From positions 62,001-126,000 of the forward strand of contig JAIXMR010000067.1 of the NCBI GenBank assembly GCA_025677835.1: DNA of 64,000 nt, read 5' to 3'. The position numbers were made by a program, and so were the translations under genes. Source of the stretch: Sporodiniella umbellata (lineage: Eukaryota; Mucoromycota; Mucoromycetes; Mucorales; Rhizopodaceae). Below the pieces are notes generated by a model that was not told the DNA's origin, made no database searches, and worked only from the letters and a program-made list of their open reading frames with translations. Shown here piece by piece: positions 21,660 to 32,342 of the stretch; position 1 is the stretch's first letter; the number at the start of each line of letters is the position of its first letter.

Positions 21660-23505
21660 GCTCTTCAACAACAACCTTGTTTTTTTTTTGTAAGAAAAAA
21701 AAAACAAGGGGAGGGGGACTGGACTTGAGAGGTACATTTATTTTCTTAGCTCCGGATTATTCCCAATTATAACCATCAAATAAACAGACAACATAAAAAG
21801 ACAAAGAAAAGATGAACGGTACGATAGTATTTTGCCCCTCTATCAACTAAATATCTTTAGCATAAACCTTTTCTTTTATTATTATTGCGCTTCTGTTTTT
21901 CGGACAAAAAAGATTTCTTTGTTATCATCTTCTCCTTTTTAAAACAAGAAAACTTGGTTATTCTCAAAGTTTAGTGAACGATTTCTTATCGAAACTCTCT
22001 TTTTTTTGGTTTAGGGGAATTTCAGAGTTTATTTAAAGTCAAAATAGACTAACGTTAAATACAAGGCAATACAAATGCATGATTGTGGGCTAAATCTGTC
22101 ATAATAGCTGAATTGTAATATAAAACCAAACATGTATTTTACAGTGCTGATAAAATCACTCCTTGTTTTGGCTTACAACGTCTGCTTCAAGATAGTCTTG
22201 AGCGCCGATAATAGGTGTAGCTTTTTAGCAATCTTATGTGTGTACAAAGACAGTAAATCGACTAAACATAACGTCAATATAAGACCATACTCAGTAGTAA
22301 ACAGATAAATCCCTAAATACAATCCTATTTATTCATCGTTTTCATGTTATAAGATACAAAGTAAGGTTTGTGCACAGACCCTAACAGGATTAATGATTTG
22401 CAAAAGAAACAGAAAATGGCCAAAGTTAGATTGACCGTCCTCTATCTAGATTGGATTTGAAAGACTGACGTCGGATGTTGATTGAATAAAGAAAGGGATC
22501 GTCCATTTCACTTTCAAAATCTATGCTCTTCAGTTATAACGTGACGAACTCAAAATGACTAAATCTGGGATGATTGTTGCTATAGCAACGCACCCTCTGG
22601 AGTCTCCAAGAACAAAAGTATGGGATGCAGGACCCAAACTCTGTCGTTACATACATAGAGCCCTTATGAGTAGCAATAAACAAGTGTCTTTCTTCCCCCC
22701 CCCCCTTTAAAAAATCTGTATTAGGAAGGCTTTTTTTTAAAAACACACCTCCTTGAAAGCGCACACTCTAAGAAAAAGGATACTTTTATAACAAACAGAG
22801 CCCCTATTGGTAAACCAAGAAATAGCTAAAGGCTTGGATTTTTATTCATAGAATTGGAATTTATGCAACAATTGTTATCAACTGAACATTGATTCAGTAT
22901 TTGGGCATCAACCTCGATATAGTATTTGTTGATCGTGCAAGAAATATTTGTATTTATTTTACAAAGATCATAGCATGCACAGACAGATAGAGAAAGGGAG
23001 TTTGTCTAAAGATAAAATGTTCATGCTCTCTCCTAAACTTGGTTACTCCAAAATAGTATACCTAGTGCTTTTTTTTTCTCAAGTGAAAGGCATGCCTTTG
23101 AATATACATATACTACACTCACATAAGCTTTGTGTACTCCTTAGGGCTTGGCTCTAGCCTTTTCTCCTTCTTTTTTTCTTCTCACCCATAGTCTTTATGA
23201 TAAACTCCAGAAAAAGCAATAAATAAGAAGAGAATATATATGTATATATAAAAAACAGAAAAAATAAACTACCGTATTTTTAGCCTTTTTCTTTTTCTAA
23301 GAAAAGAAAAAAAAGAAAAAAAAGAAAAAAAAAATAACCAGTTGATACCTTTTATTTAATATTATACCAATAATCTCAAAAACAAAAGATGACACATTTA
23401 AGCGATTTCAGTTTTTTACGTAAAAAAAGAAAAAAAAAGTTTAGGAAATAAACTCGAAATTAAAAAGTTTTTTTTTTTTTAAAAAAAAAACGTTTATTAG
23501 AAAGA
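21660..23505. other. 1.8-kb intergenic region
   Basis: No supported gene or structured RNA. It contains C10 (22696-22705), many A/T tracts and, just before the next gene, a T13A10 junction at 23468-23490 that ends 15 nt before the ATG. Confidence 0.5.
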
Positions 23506-25352
23506 ATGGTTTCTTTTACCTATTTATATGTTTGGTATACCTACAGAGTGTGGACACTTGATCGTTTTCGATGTTTACACCCAAAACGATTTCAACAAGG
23601 AGAGCTCAAAAGCATAGTTACTTTGCTTATTTTATTCATGATACCATTCCAGCTAGTTTATGGCAAGTTTTTATTAATCGTTCTTTATCCGCTTTTTCAT
23701 TGATGACCGTTTCTAGATGTTACATCTGTAAAAATCAAGTACGAAGAAGGTTTTGCCAATATCCTGGGTCATATCTTTACAAAACCAGAAATTATGTGGT
23801 CAAAAGCAGATAAAAGTCTAGTCATTCCCACAGGTAAATAAAAGCAAACGATAAGGAAGGAAGGTGGGAGCATGAAAAAGAAAAAGGGCAAGTAGGGCAT
23901 ATAAGAAGAGAAAGAGATATTAGAAAGGGATAGGGGAGAATAAAGAAGCAGATGCCTAAAGAGTAGCCTACTAATAAATAGAACAGAATACAGTCTTTGT
24001 ATCGGCTTTTCTTTGCAAACGTAACAACAACTAGAGCTCAAAAGCTAAACAAAATTTAACATTGTCTATTAGCGGTACACTAGTTTTGCTTCAATGCTTT
24101 TGGAACTACTTGGCCAACTCTGTAGCCAAAGCAAGCTTCATGAGTAGTAAAGAATTCATGTTTTATATATTCTGGTACATACAAAAAAAAAAAAAACGCG
24201 CTACCTATCGATAGTGAAAAATAAAGTATTGCTTTTATTTTTATTAGGACATTTGCTAGTTTTATCATCTTCCCATTGCTTCAATACAACTTTTCACGGC
24301 CTATCTACCAACCTACCTACAAAGAGATTATTCCAGAGATGGTATATGGTATCGAGCTTTTCATTGTAGCTTGTTTAGGAGTTGTCTCCCATTATCGTTT
24401 CAAAAAATTACTCAAGCGCTCACGAGAATCAGACAATGGTAAATCGATTGTTCCCAAGATTCTATATTTTCAGGAAGTCAATTTGATTCTTTCAACGGTC
24501 CTCTTTGGCCATGGCACTTTACTGACTATTTTGAGCTGTGATGGACTCACTGGAAGAAAGGTACTGAACGCCCACAAGTTTTCTGCAGACTTTTTCATAT
24601 GCAACAGTAAAAGAATAAAAAAAAAAAAGTGAAAACACATCTATGCACATGTACAGACCGACTCAAAACGTATTTCTATAGTCAACATGTGTGCGGTTAT
24701 TACATGGCTCTGTATGATTCTAATTTTTCATCCAAAGAACAACGCAGCTCAAAAAAGTATGAGTCTTGAGGACGATGAAACTTGCCATGGCGCTATAAAC
24801 AATTATGGCGGATACACTGGTAGCTATGGACAAACGGCCACGTTGGTAGTGGAGAACTCACAAGAGTCCAGTGGCATGTATAAAGAAATTCATCCGTTGA
24901 GCAAATCATACCTCAACTCACCTTTACAATCCGAATTTCATTTCGGACCTCTCCCTACCTCCCCTCCTGGAGGATATCTAAACAGACCGAACACTTCGTT
25001 CTCCTCCACCACTCCATCGATCAATACCTTGGTGTCTCATCATTACGATAGTCATAGCAAAGGCAGAAGTAAAAGCTATGCTCGCCCAGACTATTCTTTT
25101 GAAACAGAAGAGATGACAAGTACATCCCTCAGCCCGTTTAACAAGAAGAGATTCATACAAACTCTTGATTCTTTAAAACCTCAGGAAAGACATCGTATCC
25201 ATCATCAAGACTTTAGCGAATTTGGTCAGGATATCAGCAGATCCCATAACTCACAGAAAACAAACAATTTCGATCACTTATATTCATCCAATGAACCCTC
25301 ACCACCACCTCCTCCTCTTTCTTCTTTACCCCCTCTACCTCCTCCTTTTTAA
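23506..25352 (+). CDS. Multipass membrane protein of unknown function, GPCR-like topology
   Basis: I cannot name the family. Five exons (23506-23662, 23717-23833, 24084-24174, 24248-24606, 24682-25352) sum to 1395 nt, giving 464 aa. The protein starts MVSFTYLYVWYTYRVWTLDR, then hydrophobic SIVTLLILFMIPFQLVY and, across the exon join, DVTSVKIKYEEGF. Further hydrophobic segments are VLLQCFWNYLANSVA, FMFYIFWTFASFIIFPLLQ, GIELFIVACLGVVSHY, ILSTVLFGHGTLLTIL and INMCAVITWLCMILIF. A basic FKKLLKRSRE loop separates two of them. About 230 residues of Ser/Tyr/Pro-rich cytosolic tail end in polyproline (PSPPPPPLSSLPPLPPPF). Six or seven spans plus a long tail resemble a receptor, but this is only topology. 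The first intron has a GC donor. Confidence 0.75.
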
Positions 25353-25405
25353 CCGATATTAAAAAAAAATATGCATTGTGTGACCGTCGTTTTTCTGGAA
25401 AAATA

Positions 25406-25411
25406 ACGCGT
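25406..25411. promoter_or_regulatory. MCB-like ACGCGT box upstream of RPA3
   Basis: ACGCGT lies 56 nt upstream of the RPA3 ATG, followed by a T16 tract. In yeasts this hexamer binds MBF and drives G1/S expression of replication genes, which suits RPA3. The site is seen; its function is inferred. Confidence 0.45.
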
Positions 25412-25466
25412 ACACGACTTTTTTTTTTTTTTTTCTAATATATTTATACAACTCCACTAAAAAAAA

Positions 25467-25987
25467 ATGGAAAAGCCTACACCTAGAGTTAATTCAAACC
25501 TTCGAGAGAAATACGTTGGAAAGACAGTTCGTTTGATTGGAAAGACAGTTTCTGTAAATAAAGAAATAGATAAAAAAAAAAAAAAGGAAACAAATTTGTT
25601 TATTTTTGTGCCCACCTATATAGTTCTCTGCCAATACCGCAGTATTAGAAGCAACAGATAATGGACATGTGCTGGTCAAGTTGAATGGAGTAAAGATATA
25701 AAAAAACAACAGACGCATACATATAGCTTTATTAAACCTTTTGTTTATGTATAGGAAAGTCAATGGGGAACAAAATTTGTAGAGGTTATTGGACAAGTGG
25801 AGCCTGATTTTACTATTAGAGAGTTCAAAACAACAAACATTGGAGATGATTTTGGTAGTTTTTTCTTTTCTTTTTTTTTTTGAGACATTAGCTTATTTGT
25901 TGTTTACTAAATGCTTTCGTAAAAGATCTTGAATTAGCCAACAAAGTAGTTTTATTCGCTCAGCAATGCCCTGACATGTTTGAATAA
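25467..25987 (+). CDS. RPA3: Replication protein A 14-kDa subunit (RPA3)
   Basis: RPA3 is the small OB-fold subunit of the single-strand DNA-binding RPA trimer used in replication and repair. Four exons (25467-25553, 25624-25689, 25755-25854, 25926-25987) total 315 nt, giving 104 aa, the usual size. It starts MEKPTPRVNSNLREKYVGKT and VRLIGKTVS, then FSANTAVLEATDNGHVLVKL, ESQWGTKFVEVIGQVEPDFT (the conserved EVIGxV strand) and DLELANKVVLFAQQCPDMFE, the C-terminal helix that forms the trimer bundle. Introns are short and AT-rich. Confidence 0.93.
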
Positions 25988-26159
25988 CTTACACCATTTC
26001 ATGAACTAAAAAAAGAGAAAGAAAAAAAGACAACAAAGAATAAACACTGTACATTTCGTCATTGCATAGTCGATATTTGTTAACAAATAAACCAAACAAA
26101 AAAAAAAGGGGGGGGAGAAAGGTTTATTGTCGTTTTTTTTTCTTTCGTAGTAGCCAAAA

Positions 26160-26273
26160 TCAGTTGTAATCATCACTTTCCTCATCGCTATCGTGCTTTG
26201 AAAAATGATCATAGATATCATTGTCAGACAAAGCGCCGTGTCTATTATAAAGTTAAGATGAAAAGAATATAAG

Positions 26274-26308
<35 letters not shown>

Positions 26309-27209
26309 GTATGTTTCCTAATCAATTACATACTTTATCAGAACATTCTCTACTGACTCTACATCGAAACGGGCGCCTACTTCATCTGTCAGTCGAACAA
26401 GATTGGCAACTAAGATACCAGCCTGGTAAGCTAATAGGGCAGGCGATCCAACTAAATCAAAATCGAGTTCTGAAGCAGAGATACGTAAAAATTTAGCCAG
26501 TGTATATTTTCTAGCGAGATCGACTAGGTATTTGTCCAATTGAAGACAGGCAGGGATTTGCTACGAAACGACATTAAGCATTTCTGTTGTACGCCTATCT
26601 GTATTTACGTTGTTAAAGATATGGAAAATAACTGGGACTGTGTGCCATTCTTGATCGATGGATTCCAAATATTGATCAAGGTGAATGGTTGAAACAGTAC
26701 CGAACAATTTGTGTTGCGGATTTATGCTTTGATTACGATACTTTATATTTTTCAACTCCCGTAGCCTTCGTTCTCGATACTGCTGCATCATTTCCTCATC
26801 GCTGCTATCGTTTTCCTGCTCCCCCTCTAATACAAGTTCCGCCTCCTTTTGGTCTTGTGCAAACGTAGTGGTCATCGGTGCTTTCGCTAGTAATCGTTCA
26901 TTATAGTCATATCGAGCTTTTTGCTCTTTTTGCGTTTTTTTTTGCTGATAGAACGCGTAATCCGCTTGGACGCCTTTGGGCCCTGTTTGCGGGCCCTGAT
27001 CTCGTAGTATAGAAGAGGCTGTTGAGTTCGTTGTCTATTAAAGTCTGAGCACTCTTCTAAAATCAAACACATACAATAAATACATAGCCTAGCTAGTTTA
27101 CTTCTATAGTATCTTTATCTGCTTCCTCATCTGTTTCAGACTCTATTCTTTTAGAATCTATCTCATCCAAATTGCAATTCTGAAATTGTGTAAACAGTGC
27201 ATCTTCCAT
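26160..27209 (-). CDS. Phosducin-like protein (thioredoxin-fold, G-beta-gamma/CCT cofactor)
   Basis: Phosducin-like proteins assist CCT in folding G-beta and other clients. The start at 27209 gives MEDALFTQFQNCNLDEIDSK and an acidic stretch. Exon 2 reads DQGPQTGPKGVQADYAFYQQ (the family GPxTGPKGV motif), a basic coiled coil, KEAELVLEGEQENDSSDEEM and MQQYRERRLRELK. An in-frame TAG near 26570 falls inside a 52-nt intron (GTAAAT to CGTAG); removing it joins VIFHIFNN to QIPACLQLDKYLVDLARKY. The thioredoxin part has AKFLRISASELDFDLVGSPA and LLAYQAGILVANLVRLTDE, and the last exon is HGALSDNDIYDHFSKHDSDE. An intron holds a CA/TA microsatellite. About 260 aa. Confidence 0.88.
26273..26310. repeat. 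(CA)n(TA)n compound microsatellite in an intron of the phosducin-like gene
   Basis: About seven CA units followed by about ten TA units between the last two exons. Confidence 0.9.
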
Positions 27210-29041
27210 TACGGTTTCTTTTCTGTTTTTCTGTGTGTATTTTTTTTTTTTTAACTTTTACGGAAAAAAAAATAAAAGGGAGTTTACTATCGTATTTTTC
27301 CAGTTTTGATTTTAGGCTTTTCCCTTTTTTCATTGGTCGAATTCTGGTGAGAGCGCTATCCTTAGCTATAGCAACATCAATACACCTTTTGGTCTCAATA
27401 AGATGGAGCAGATGAAAGATAAAAAAAAAACTGAGTTTGTTGTAGCTCTTGATAAAGGAATCAAAATAATATCTGTACAAAGCTCGAGAATACATATAGA
27501 TATAAAGTATGGGCTCATTAGTTAGAGGAGCTATGGAGTATCACAGTATATCCTGAAGAACGGCTTACAGGCTTTTGGTCTAATTTGGTATTAGTGGTAG
27601 TATAATTATGTTGAAAAACAGCCCAAGAAAGCCCCTGAAAAATAGAACCAATAAGCTTCACTGCCAGTGTACTGGGGAGAAAAACAATTCAGTCATTCAA
27701 TTAAAATCAACCAGTGGTGATTTATAAGGCCTGAATCCAGCCTTGGGGTATTGATCTCTGAACTTTACAAAAACGCTTGCGAAAAGCATAATTTACTATT
27801 GAAACAAACAATCAAGTGTCCTACTAAAAGACACGGACTTAGAATGCTTTAGCTATTCTTGAAACGGCAGGAAAAAAAATGTGTGTTTGTTGATGACGAA
27901 AGCACAACAAGAGACTCTTACTGCGTTTTAACTTTGGCACATAGAAGTAGCAAACTTGCTTCAAAACAGTTCAACAAAGACGTTTTCCTTTTCACATTTT
28001 TCTTGGGACTTTTTTTTTTATTGTTTTATTGAACTAAGCTATCAAAAATGATAACAGGACAGTTTATATTTAACTACAGCTGCTGAAACCAGATTGGTCC
28101 AACAAAAAAAAGCAACCTGGCTATTTCCAAATTAAACTGGGACAGAGTTGCAAGATTGGGACAGTAAGGAGAATTTAGGAAAATGAAATACATACATGAA
28201 TTTGGGGCGGTGATAATTTTTTTTTTTTTAGATGAATTAAAAAACAAGATGATAATACCCTCCTACCGTTGACGGAGTCAATACCAGCTAGAGTGGCTCT
28301 TGATAATCTTTTTCAATCACCTAACATATTTATACTATGTCTGTTTAACATTATATCATAATACAAGATGCAACACAAGAGTCGTAAAGTCTGTAATGTC
28401 AAAGGGTTGCCTCTACCAAGACTGTTTGTATTATCATTAACGCTAGGCATACACTAAAGGTTTGTGAGTGCAAGTATTAGTACGTTAGTAGCACTTATCA
28501 ACTCGATCTTGCCAAGGGACTGTCAGGACTGGCTCATTATGTTTCATTTTTTTTTTTTTTTTGGATTTTGAATCGTTGGCTTGTTTATTCAAAATACTTT
28601 TAATGCGATGAATTATAACCGAGAGAATCAGTGTTCTCAGACTTTGGCACATTGGCTATTTAAAGCATCAAATATAGATCCAGATTGCTTGCAGGAAGGT
28701 CCACTTAAAATTTGATATTCATCAGTAGATATGAATTTTTAAAGCGAAAATCCAAGACGCCTGTTTACTGCTGATATTTCTACAATACTCTTTTTTGCTC
28801 CGTTTTTTTTTTTAAAAAAAGAAAAACAAATATAGCAACACTTTCTGGTTTACGTCAATCTGTATCGAGGATAGTCTTCTATAACAATTAAAACATGTTG
28901 TAAAAACAAAGACAAATACGTTGATTTTATGAGGAAAAAGCATACTTTGGTAACAAAGGGGCATTTTTATCTTTGCCTATTGCAAAGACATCGGTTTGGT
29001 TTATATAATCAAGCGATATACGATGGCTTGGTAAATACTAA
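27210..29041. other. 1.8-kb intergenic region, no gene seen
   Basis: No spliced or unspliced coding signal was found on either strand. A plus-strand frame of 72 codons at 27197-27415 is low complexity (Phe-rich) and overlaps the phosducin-like promoter. Confidence 0.5.
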
Positions 29042-29941
29042 TTAGTTCAAAAGAACAAACTCTAAGAATTTTGCGCTTAGCCATACATCGTCCATACAAA
29101 GCTCAGGTGCTTCCAATTTCTCAAGAGCTCTTTTAGCCAAGTCTTTAGGGTACACTCCCTGTGCTGACTTTCTTTCCAGCATGATTCTAGAAGTTTCTTT
29201 GCTAAACTCAGGGTGACCTTGAACACTGATACATCTATGTTCTTGTGATATCATTATCTGATGAGGAGTGTTGTCCGTGTATGCTAACGCTTTGAATCCC
29301 TTGGGCAGTTGCATAACATGATCTTGATGAGATTGGTTTATTTTCTACAGACAAAAAAAAAAATCAATAATGCTATTCTTGTTTTATTTTGCTCTATTTT
29401 TTTGTTACCAAGTCTATTTTGTCCGTTTTGAAAAATCTCTTTCCTTCCTCGTTCAGTACCAACTCTGTGCATCCTAACTGGTTAAACACACATACTGTTA
29501 GGTGTTTTGTATATAAAAAACCAAAAGCTGAAATTTTTTTACCTCCCATCCTTTGTTGTTTCTGTTACTTATGCCGCCTAAAGCTCGTGCGATTATCTGA
29601 TGTCCAAAACAAATTCCTACCCATTTAAGGTCGTGATATGCTTGCTGTGTTGTTTTTACAAACTCTACTAATTTTACTATCCAAGCATCAAAGTCATGCG
29701 CATTATGCTTGGAGCCGGTTATCATAATAGCATCGTATTTTTTCTGTTGAATGTCCAAAGGAGACGGATAGTTTTGCTCCTCAACAACGTCAAAAAACTC
29801 CCAAGTTAATTGAATTTGAAGATTCTGGGCTGCTAATCCGAACACCTTAGGAAACATTTCACGGTAGTTTCCAGACTTTTCCAAAACCTCTGGAATGGGT
29901 ACATCGCAAACAAGCAAAGCTATATGAAGTGACTTTTTCAT
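29042..29941 (-). CDS. Class I glutamine amidotransferase-like protein
   Basis: Related to the GATase domain of GMP synthase and to the yeast YLR126C type; the substrate is unknown. The start at 29941 reads MKKSLHIALLVCDVPIPEVL, then YDAIMITGSKHNAHD (oxyanion-strand glycine) and WVGICFGHQIIARALGG, where the nucleophile Cys lies in GICFGHQ. A second exon has LGCTELVLNEEGKRFFKTDK and the third KINQSHQDHVMQLPKGFKAL, where the HQDHV block is typical. ISVQGHPEFSKETSRIML carries the catalytic His and Glu (GHPEF). Two introns. About 240 aa, a stand-alone GATase with no attached synthase domain. The full Cys-His-Glu triad is present, so it is probably active. Confidence 0.88.
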
Positions 29942-30104
29942 TACAGTAACGAATGGCTTTCAAGGTGAAAACAGGAAATTCTCAGGGAAACTCTTTAAAG
30001 ACCTTCATCTAAAGTCCGACTACTCAGATAAGATATTAAATCTCAAGATAGCCATAAAGAAATCAAGTGCCTTCTATTGAACTGTTCTTAGTTTTTATTA
30101 CTAT

Positions 30105-30185
30105 TACAGTGTTTCCAAAATCAATATCACATTTTATAATGCAAATCATACAGAAATTTGCGACATCGATTTTGGAAAAACTGTA
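30105..30185. mobile_element. 81-bp palindromic MITE-like element, copy 1
   Basis: Both ends are inverted copies of TACAGTGTTTCCAAAATC (3-5 mismatches over 27 bp), starting and ending at TA. The ends resemble Tc1/mariner termini (CAGT next to TA). There is no coding capacity, so it would be non-autonomous. Confidence 0.7.
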
Positions 30186-30231
30186 TTGTTACTATTCTTG
30201 CTGGTCTTCCTGAAATAGAATATTTCTTTAG

Positions 30232-30314
30232 TAGCTGTCAAGTACAAAATCAATGTCGCATTTTATAATACAAACTATACAAAAATGTACGACATCAATT
30301 TTGGAAACACTGTA
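30232..30314. mobile_element. About 80-bp palindromic MITE-like element, copy 2
   Basis: Same orientation as copy 1 and the same internal block TTTTATAATACAAACTATAC. The right end TTTTGGAAACACTGTA is intact; the left end is degraded. Half of a third copy lies at 54097-54142 inside another MITE. Confidence 0.65.
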
Positions 30315-30949
30315 AAATGCGTTGAAATCTTGATGCAATATTTGAAAGCCCCCCTTTTTTTTTCGTTTTTAAAACAGACCAAAATTTAGGCTTAGTATTT
30401 TTTCATACATACATGTTATATAGTCAACTTGAGCGCGTCGTTCAAGCTCTTTTAAAAAACTCGCACATTTGCTTAAAACTGTTTTATTACAATCAGAGAA
30501 ACTAGGCTGGGTCAATAAAAAAACGCTTTTTTTTCAAAATGTAGGCTTTCTCTTAACTTTCAAATCATAATTACTTATTTTGAGAGAGCTGTGCCTATTA
30601 ATATATAATGCGTGTTTCATAACTTCTAAAGTGTCTAGAATAATGCCGAGTATGGTCTCATAAGCAAAGCTAGATAATTTAGCAGGAAAGAAATCTTTGC
30701 TTCGCTCACCTGTCTGAAAAAAAGTCTTGAGCCTTATTCACGAAATTTCAGGGCAAAAGCAAGTATCTATTACTAACGCAGTAACAGTTCTTAGCTACCT
30801 ACCAACGTATATATATATTCTGTATACTCGATACGCTATATTAGATTTTCATTTATATCCGTTTCGATTTCTTTTAGTTTGAAATTCTATGGAGAAGGCA
30901 GTGGCTTGTTTATAACAACAATTTTCATATTTTTCTAAAAGCGATCTTT

Positions 30950-32335
30950 ATGCTTAGAACAAATTTGCAACAGATTGCAAGGTCGTTTTCTTCCAGCTCT
31001 ATCAGCTGGTCTAAACGATCAGCGTTGCGTAAACCTAACATTTCATCGCTTACAAAGCATTTGAAACCCCAAGCAGGCAACCTTAATGGACGTGAGAGGC
31101 GAGAAGTTCTTCGTTCGCAACTCAAGTCCAAAACTGGAGACGGCCCATATATTCCAGTCAAAAGGCGACTTGAATCTGTTGGAGAAGTAAAAAAAAATGC
31201 AGACATTTCCGCAATACAAAAGTTTGATGATCTGCCTTTAAGTTCTTCTGTGAAGCAGGCCATTGTACAGACTTTACCACCAAACGCCAAACCTTCAGAA
31301 ATTCAAGCATTGGCAATTCCCATTTTATTAGATGCACAAAAACAGCATGTGTTAATAGCTGCTGAAACTGGCTCTGGGAAGACCTTCGCCTATTTGTTGC
31401 CCACAATTGAAAAACTTAAAAAGAACGAAACTATACGGCGGCCCAATCGACCACGAGCTGTCATACTTGTACCCACACGCGAATTGATTGATCAGGTAGT
31501 CAAAAGTGCAAAATCTTTATCGCATGTTGTCAAGTTTCGTGCATTAGGGTATGACCGACGTCGGCTGTTAGATGAGCTACCTATTGACATCTTAGTGACC
31601 ACGCCCACTTCTTTGATAACATCAATCAAAGCAAGTCAACTGGCTTTAACTGATACACAATTCTTAGTGATTGACGAAGCAGATTCTATGTTTGACTCTG
31701 GATGGGGGGATGATTGCCGATGGATTTTGAAGCGTGCAAGTGAAAGCCACGTTACTATAGTTTCTGCTACTCTACCCCGTTCTGTCCAACGAGTGTTAGA
31801 TGATCTTTTTCCCAAAATGACTAAAATTACAACTCCTTCATTACACAAGTCGCTGCCAAACCTTAAGCAGTCATTTGTAGACCTTGATCGATTTCAAGGA
31901 AACCGACAGCTGGCATTACTTGAAATATTGAAAAAGAATATCAAGGACAAAAAGACTTTGGTTTTCTGTAATACTCGAAAATCTGCTGAACTGTTACAAA
32001 AGTTTATGGAGTCTAAGGGTCTTAGCACATTGGCTATTTATAAGGATGCCCCCACTGATCGTTCTGAAACATTGTCTCTGTTCAGTGAATCACAAAAACC
32101 CGAGCATAAAATGCTGATAAGTACAGATATTGCGTCAAGAGGGATTGATATTCATCTTGTTGAACATGTCATTTTGTTTGACTTTCCTACTTCTGCCATT
32201 GATTATCTACACCGTGTTGGACGAACAGCTAGAGCTGGTAACTCAGGCAAAGCCACGTCTTTAATTGGTCGCAAAGATCGCATGATGGCAGATCGTATTA
32301 AACGCTCTATTCGCGATGGCGCCATCTTAACTTAA
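30950..32335 (+). CDS. MRH4: Mitochondrial DEAD-box RNA helicase MRH4
   Basis: MRH4 is an ATP-dependent RNA helicase needed for mitochondrial large-subunit assembly in yeast. A single 461-codon exon. The N-terminus MLRTNLQQIARSFSSSSISW is basic, Ser-rich and lacks acidic residues, a mitochondrial presequence. Motifs in order: Q motif FDDLPLSS with SEIQALAIP, motif I AETGSGKT (about residue 143), Ia PTREL, Ib TTPTSL, motif II VIDEADSMFD, motif III SAT, then LVFCNTRK, STDIASRGID and motif VI HRVGRTARAG. All catalytic residues are present. It is intronless, unlike most neighbours. Its stop lies 7 nt from the stop of the convergent importin gene. Confidence 0.9.
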   Translation: MLRTNLQQIARSFSSSSISWSKRSALRKPNISSLTKHLKPQAGNLNGRERREVLRSQLKSKTGDGPYIPVKRRLESVGEVKKNADISAIQKFDDLPLSSSVKQAIVQTLPPNAKPSEIQALAIPILLDAQKQHVLIAAETGSGKTFAYLLPTIEKLKKNETIRRPNRPRAVILVPTRELIDQVVKSAKSLSHVVKFRALGYDRRRLLDELPIDILVTTPTSLITSIKASQLALTDTQFLVIDEADSMFDSGWGDDCRWILKRASESHVTIVSATLPRSVQRVLDDLFPKMTKITTPSLHKSLPNLKQSFVDLDRFQGNRQLALLEILKKNIKDKKTLVFCNTRKSAELLQKFMESKGLSTLAIYKDAPTDRSETLSLFSESQKPEHKMLISTDIASRGIDIHLVEHVILFDFPTSAIDYLHRVGRTARAGNSGKATSLIGRKDRMMADRIKRSIRDGAILT

Positions 32336-32342
32336 TAAAAAT

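Larger units (their letters stand above)
29942..30949. other. Intergenic region with two small palindromic elements
   Basis: Apart from the two roughly 80-bp elements at 30105-30185 and 30232-30314 there is no gene. The right part is the divergent-side promoter of MRH4. Confidence 0.5.

Noticed and set aside
26561..26625. In-frame TAG inside the phosducin-like gene
   Set aside because: It lies in a 52-nt intron with GTAAAT donor and CGTAG acceptor; removing it joins conserved thioredoxin-fold blocks in frame.
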